Below, piece by piece: positions 58,945 through 64,000 of a stretch of DNA of 64,000 nucleotides. Location: NCBI GenBank assembly GCA_004352715.1, contig SCFE01000014.1:644088-708087 (forward strand). Direction: 5' to 3'. The notes under the pieces were generated by a model that searched no databases, was not told the origin of the DNA, and was given only the letters and a program-made list of their open reading frames with translations. This DNA comes from Hofstenia miamia. Taxonomy: Eukaryota; Xenacoelomorpha; Acoela. Position numbers and translations under genes: made by a program. Every line of letters starts with the position of its first letter. Positions within the stretch are counted from its first letter, which is position 1.

Positions 58945-61300
58945 CAGGGCAACCGGAATTTTGACTTTATTTTCTGAAATTTTGACCTATAAATTTCAAA
59001 TTTTGACTTTATTTTGACCTATAGAAAAAGAACCTTGCTATGCATAAACAATAAGAAACTGGTTGTGATTTTTTGAAAATTTATTTCAAAAAAGGGATAC
59101 AGTTACATTTTGTACAACCACAAATGTACATCAGATACAGTGTGGCTAACTGGAGTTGTAGTATAACATCATGTATTTATGCAAGTTCTCAGGAAGAAAA
59201 TGTCTATCAGACGCCAACAGTTTGTTGAGCATTGAGAAACTTCGCTCAACTGTCACTGAGGTTGGTGGACATTTCTGAAGCTTGGAATAAAGGGCAGGCG
59301 AGATGTCGGAACGAGTGAGATTCACAATCTCCGTAAGCTCGTTCTTCTCCAATCGTTTCTCTAGATATGCCTTTACTTGTAGAGGATCTCCGTTTAGCTT
59401 TTCCTTCAAAGCTGTCATGTCACTTGATGCGTCAAGCATGGTGTATTTCGATCCTTCTACTCTCTCGAGCAATTTGACCAGGCAGCTATACCATGTTTGT
59501 ATTTCAACGAGCTCCTTTGATAGGCCATCCTTGGAAATGGCTGCTTTGCATTTGTGCACAAGAATTCCAGTGTCCTCCCATGCATCAATGATTGCTGTGA
59601 TTTGGGGCAGCTTTTCGGCATAATACCCAGCTGCAGAAATCCACGATCCCCATCTCGTAATAATTGGTGTTGGCGGATAGCCGATTCCTGCAAACTGGTT
59701 GCGTCTGGTTTTGTTTTTAACAGTCGCAGCTTTAACTGCGGCAATTAGCTCATCTGTTTTCTTATATCCTGAGCGCACTCTCATTGAGACGTTGTGCAGC
59801 AGATGCGCTACACACATTACATGACTTAGACGCGGGAAAAGTATCTTCAATGTCCCACCTGCTGACCTCATGTATGCTGCTGCATCACTGAGGAGCAGGA
59901 CAAAATTATCTCTATGAACAGCGAGCTCTTTTGCCATGTCATCAATGTGCTGCACAACACACTGGGCAGTAACGGCACCGGACAATTCCTTACACATAGA
60001 AAGGTATGTTGTTTCAGGAGCGTCAACAGTGGCGACCAGAATATGAATATATTTTCTATTGTTTATTTCTGTTTCATCGGTGACCATGAACATTTCTTTT
60101 CCTCCAATGATCTCCTTGATTCTCTCACTTTCCAGGGAGGATATCACGCTCAGCTTTTCACGACACCATGATTCACTGGGAAGGGGTTTACCAATATCTG
60201 AAAACAATGACCGAAGAGCTGGATTCCTCAGCTTGTGAAGTGGAATATTGGCTGCAAGGAAAGCCCGGATTACCCTTTCTCCAAAAGACTCAGTAGCAAA
60301 TCTAAGTGTGGACTGCTGTTGAACCACTGAACTGTCTGTTCTTTTGAGATTTCGTTTGTGGCGTCCGCTATTCCTGTGACTGTCAACAAAGAATGTTTTT
60401 GAGTGCTGTATAACAACTTCACACAACTTACAATAAAGCTTCCTAGAGTCTGCAGTTAGTTGAAATTCACTTGGATAGCTTCGAACAATATTGCGGATTT
60501 TGGAAGCGTCTGATTCAGCATATTTTGGCATTTTGTACAACAATGCAATAAAAGAAACAATGAGTAGAATGTCAAATTTGAATAGAGTGAGTAATTTCTT
60601 AGCAAACGTTATCTGGTTGGAGTAGAATATATCCAACTGTGTTCTAGTTGTCAAGTGGTTTGTAAATAAGGGTGGCCATACACGTGTGCGGTGTTTCAAT
60701 CACTTTTGTTGTTTGACGAAATTGAAATTTTAAGTAGGTGAAACACGCGGTACTGTGGAATAATTTCACAAAGCAATTATCACCACTCTCAAATTTAAAC
60801 ACATTTCACTGCCAAATTGAAAATATTTACATCACGAATCCCCGCATGTGGGGCGTTGCGGGGCGGGAATTCTCGCCCCACCGTGCAAGCCTGGCAAATA
60901 GGTATTCTGTTTGGCGTTATGAATAAGCTTTTGCAAAGGTCGTTCAAAGCTTAAAACAACTCTAATCAGAATACCTTACTTGACCCTGCAAAAAGCAAAC
61001 TAAATCGGGTGTTTTGCTAATTAACACTCAAAATTTAACCAAAAAGGCCAACTTATGCGGAAAAATGCGCAAACATGCCCTCAAATATTCTTCTCTATCC
61101 AAATTCAACATGATTTTGTCTTTATTGATCTTAAATAATTTTTTTGACTTTATTGACTTAAAACAAAAATTTTGACTTTATTTTGACCTATCAAGAGTAT
61201 CCAAACACCCATACGTGTATAAAAAACATGTCTGGAAGCCTTTTTAGAATGATTGGAAGTCAGAGAAAAATTTTGACCTTATTGACTTATGGTTGCCCCA
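58945..61300 (-). mobile_element. full-length hAT transposon, 2.36 kb
   Basis: Ends CAGGGCAACC (58945) and GGTTGCCCCA (to 61300), flanked by TTTATCAC and CTTATCAG (6 of 8 match, as expected for an 8-bp hAT target duplication). Both subterminal regions are filled with TTTTGAC(C)TTATT words (58960-59030; 61120-61285). It holds one long uninterrupted transposase ORF. Confidence 0.85.
59146..60531 (-). CDS. hAT transposase, CGGBP1-like (intact)
   Basis: The open frame runs 60699-59146 (517 codons). The likely start is the internal ATG at 60531 (MPKYAESDASKIRNI), giving 461 aa; the upstream 56 codons lack domain character. An N-terminal BED/C2H2-like finger (LYCKLCEVVIQHSKTFFVDSH then H..N) matches the CGGBP1 family. 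The catalytic core has MFMVTDETEINNRKY (first acidic region), VLLLSDAAAYM (second Asp), VMCVAHLLHN (Cys-x2-His) and TRWGSWISAAGYYAE. The C-terminal dimerisation segment is SVTVERSFSMLNKLLASDR. No stop or frameshift, so the enzyme may be functional or very recently so. Host CGGBP1 proteins are domesticated relatives, but the flanking TIRs show this copy is a transposon. Confidence 0.9.
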   Translation of the reverse strand: MPKYAESDASKIRNIVRSYPSEFQLTADSRKLYCKLCEVVIQHSKTFFVDSHRNSGRHKRNLKRTDSSVVQQQSTLRFATESFGERVIRAFLAANIPLHKLRNPALRSLFSDIGKPLPSESWCREKLSVISSLESERIKEIIGGKEMFMVTDETEINNRKYIHILVATVDAPETTYLSMCKELSGAVTAQCVVQHIDDMAKELAVHRDNFVLLLSDAAAYMRSAGGTLKILFPRLSHVMCVAHLLHNVSMRVRSGYKKTDELIAAVKAATVKNKTRRNQFAGIGYPPTPIITRWGSWISAAGYYAEKLPQITAIIDAWEDTGILVHKCKAAISKDGLSKELVEIQTWYSCLVKLLERVEGSKYTMLDASSDMTALKEKLNGDPLQVKAYLEKRLEKNELTEIVNLTRSDISPALYSKLQKCPPTSVTVERSFSMLNKLLASDRHFLPENLHKYMMLYYNSS

Positions 61301-61827
61301 CTTATCAGACTCCATCCTAAGTAAAATAATAATTTAGTGGCGTCGCGTCTTTAGGGGTCCATGGGGCCCGGCTCCACTTGATATTATTTTAAAAATATAC
61401 TTAAAGCTCTATATATTTGAAGAGAATACACATTTGAATATTTTGAAATGATTGAACTTAAATAATACGTTTAATATATAAAGTTGCGTATTCAATTAAG
61501 AAACTGCTAAGGCCATCTCAATCACAATATCTATCAAGAAACGACGAAGCTAGATTTAATAATGCTATCTAGATTTGCTGCGAATACGTTTAATAGCCAA
61601 GCAACAAAGAACAAGGGCCAGTCTATGCTTGGCCCGTTAACAAAATGAATTTTGCTAACGATTTCTTCGTGATGAAATAAATCTCCGTGCAAATAATTGC
61701 TTTTCGTGGGGTCTTTAGCGATGGGCCCTTTGCGAATATTATTGGCCAAGAATTCTATATTCAAACTCCGCATTTTATTTATACTACGCTGTTGGTAAAA
61801 ACACATTGTGGATTAAAATCGTTCAGC

Positions 61828-62129
61828 CAGGGGCGTATTTAGGGGAGGGGACCTTGCGCCCTGACCCCTCCTTTTGGGGCAGGCCAATTACAACTCATTC
61901 TCATACGTCTGATCGGACATATTGATGAACAGTCTTTTTGTTTAAAATGAAGTGCAAAAAGTAGTATTTCATGTTATTCTTATTACCTCCGTCTGTCTTT
62001 TTGGTTTATTTATCATTTGTGCACGGGCGGGCACGGCATTATGCTAAGAAGGTGAAAAAACTACCTAGGCCTATATGTCTCTGATAAGAATTGGTCCTCC
62101 CCCTTCTAGAAATTCTCGATACGCGCCTG
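61828..62129. mobile_element. 302-bp hAT-type MITE with perfect 8-bp TSD
   Basis: Ends CAGGGGCGTATTTAGGGG and ATACGCGCCTG, flanked by CGTTCAGC on both sides (61820-61827 and 62130-62137, identical). Non-coding interior. Confidence 0.9.
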
Positions 62130-62613
62130 CGTTCAGCTGCTGATTATTTAATGTTGGATTTATAGTCTTGGCTTAAATTTAATTGGGCCTCCATAACATG
62201 ATATGGGTGAAAAAATGTAAAATATGTTTATGATTTTCATCTAGAAAATCATTTTGTCTCTTCTCATAGTTTGCATACAGGGATGTATAATATTGTATTG
62301 CAATATTTTATCCAAAATTTTTCTGCTGCAAATTTAACTATTTAAATTTGTTACTACATATTGCTAATTTGAAAGAAATTATTTCAGAATGAAATATTTT
62401 TCCTTTTCTAATCATGGACATGGTCATGGATAACATCTTCATTGGCAGCTTTAATAGATCAGAATTATTTTTTGGAATATTATCTGTCTATTTAAAGTAT
62501 TGAGAGTAAGTTCTTCTGTAAGCAGTAAAATGTGCGTCTGCAAATCTATTTTAGTGTGACCCAATAATTACGCAAAATTATAAAACAATTACAAAACCGC
62601 AAATAGCGGACAA

Positions 62614-62658
<45 letters not shown>

Positions 62659-62676
62659 NNNNNNNNNNNNNNNNNN
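62614..62676. repeat. (AAT)n microsatellite ending in an 18-N gap
   Basis: AAT triplets from about 62614 to 62658, then Ns 62659-62676. Confidence 0.95.
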
Positions 62677-62764
62677 TTGCTTAGAACAGCCTGTACTCTA
62701 ACAAAACAAATGAAGATTGGTAGTTTGCCAATTTCAATGTAGAAAAATGAACTGAAACCATTTC

Positions 62765-62865
62765 CAAGAAGGCATTCGAGCTAGTGACCAATTTACATGG
62801 CATCATGCTGTAGCCAAATCATAAGAAATCAGCTATACTCGCCAAGGTGATAATTTTGTGTCTCA
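62765..62865 (-). repeat. tRNA-derived SINE-like copy 2
   Basis: Minus strand: TTGGCGAGTATAGCTGATTTC (A-box-like TGGCNNAGTNNNNG), GCCATGTAAATTGGTCACTAG and GCTCGAATGCC (B-box-like). It lines up with 58133-58225, notably the G(T/C)CA(C/T)GTAAA(C/T)TG word and TCGAAT-CC. Confidence 0.45.
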
Positions 62866-63496
62866 AGTTTAATTTCTAGCTCAATAACAACTTTAGCTCA
62901 GCATTCTTGTTATCTCAGCTCATGTAATATGATATAATGACATGTAGTTACCATGTATTCACATACACCAATGGCATATTATATTTGCATAGTGTGTTGT
63001 TAAGTGCATGTACAATCAATTGAATATAAAGCTCTTTTACTCCCTACACCTATGCGTAGCCTTAGAGCAACCACAATATGGGCCACATCTGTAAAAGAGC
63101 GAGTTATCACCCCAGGCACAGTGGAGTTCCTCCCACATTATTGCTGGATCTTACAAGCAGATACTTATCATATTAATAACAATGCTAAAAAAGGTTTAGT
63201 AATACAAAGTAAGTAAAGAAGCAAACATTATCCAGTGAGAACGAAATTTATTTGATGTTTTCAACAATGAATTCCCTATTTTTATACAAAGAAAATGGTA
63301 AATATTTACCATTTACAAAATCTACTTAATTCCCTCACAAATTAAATGAGCAATTTACATGTACACTTTAATCAAGGGCACAATTATAACAAATTCAAAA
63401 CCTAAGTTTGAAACACTAAAAATCAATAAAAATCACTAAATTAATAATTGGAATAGCACTGAATTGATCAAAGAGAGTGCCAATAAGATAAAATAA

Positions 63497-63890
63497 AGGG
63501 CCCTGAGTGACTCTACACGCCCCCATTGCACGGTTAAATTTGCGGTAGCAACTGGAAAGTAGGAACACACAACAACTTTTGGGCTTCTTCAACCATTTCT
63601 TTTGCCAGCACGTCATCCCAAGATGAAACCTCTGCATAATGTGGTCACCGAGTTACTAGCATAAGCGCCTCCTTTTTTGTGATNNNNNNNNNNNNNNNNN
63701 NNAGGGCCCTGAGTGACTCTACATGCCTCCCATTGCACAGCTAAATTTCCAGTAGTAACTGGATGGTAGGACTACACAACAACTTTTGAGCTTCTTTGAC
63801 CATTTCATTTGCCAGCCCCTCATCCCAAGATGAAACCTCTGTATAACGTGGTCACCAAGTTATTTGCATGAGCACCTCCCATTGTGTGGC
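63497..63890. repeat. diverged tandem repeat, two ~187-bp units around a 19-N gap
   Basis: 63497-63683 and 63703-63890 both start AGGGCCCTGAGTGACTCTACA and are roughly 85% identical. On minus both keep an open segment reading Y(A/T)EVSSWD-x2-LA-x-EMV-x-EAQKLL. They differ enough not to be contig-end duplicates. Confidence 0.7.
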
Positions 63891-64000
63891 AGTTTCACTG
63901 TGTAGTCTGAAGTACTTCAGCTCCAGTAGCCTAGAACTGACGGGGCAATTATGTTGAAACATGTTTAATCTCCAAGTAAATGTATTGTAAAAATGTTCAT

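Noticed and set aside
59303-60171. Plus- and minus-strand ORFs inside the hAT element
   Set aside because: Shadow frames of the intact transposase.
61337-61420. Second hAT-like end (GTGGCGTCGCGTCTTTAGGGG)
   Set aside because: Looks like the CAGGGGCGT-type end but no inverse partner or duplication found.

Overview
The window is AT-rich eukaryotic, almost certainly animal, DNA. It contains spliced genes with GT-AG introns, long (TA)n microsatellites, scaffold gaps (runs of N), and a dense mixture of Tc1/mariner, hAT, LINE and long-inverted-repeat elements. No bacterial operon, rRNA, intact tRNA or CRISPR array was seen. I cannot name the species; I place it no more closely than Metazoa.

One host gene can be assembled with confidence. 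It is an hnRNP U-like gene on the minus strand whose coding exons run from 39860 down to 18618. I resolve eight exons (39860-39733, 39706-39508, 28023-27801, 27669-27379, 25408-25236, 24653-24556, 24509-24305, 19577-18618). All junctions keep frame and give 758 codons plus stop: a short Tyr-rich N-terminus, a SPRY domain, a P-loop kinase-like domain (GLPACGKST ... YILDQTN), and a long Tyr/Pro/Arg-rich disordered tail. Introns range from 26 and 46 nt to 11.5 kb, and the long ones are full of transposons.

Layout: 1-700 has a THAP-domain fragment between direct repeats. 3.1-4.5 kb has short TIR-element ends. 10.9-12.0 kb is a Tc1 element broken by a 2.75-kb element (11974-14719) with 187-bp TIRs that begin CACGGTG and a degraded zinc-finger/DDE-like protein whose motif order recalls RAG1/Transib; this is the most interesting object here. 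14903-15902 is a gap. 18.2-39.9 kb is the hnRNP U-like gene; its introns hold a hAT-like zinc-finger fragment (20.5 kb), a restriction-like endonuclease fragment (21.1 kb), a 1-kb foldback element (25.7-26.7 kb), head-to-tail LINE copies with (TAG)n tails (28.6-31.4 kb), a mariner-like element (31.4-32.9 kb) and a second LINE family (33-35 kb). 40.2-44.9 kb holds long-TIR (MULE-like) elements, another LINE copy, a hAT MITE and telomere-like satellite. 45-56.6 kb holds LINE C-termini, a degraded hAT, a mariner with an assembly-duplicated flank, a Tc1 fragment and LINE endonuclease fragments. 58.9-61.3 kb is an apparently intact hAT transposon with a 461-517 aa CGGBP1-like transposase. 61.8-62.1 kb is a hAT MITE with a perfect 8-bp target duplication. 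The end carries a SINE-like tRNA-derived copy and a diverged tandem repeat.

Some direct repeats (17.69-17.90 kb, 50.43-52.09 kb) lie exactly beside N runs or single Ns and look like assembly artefacts rather than biology.
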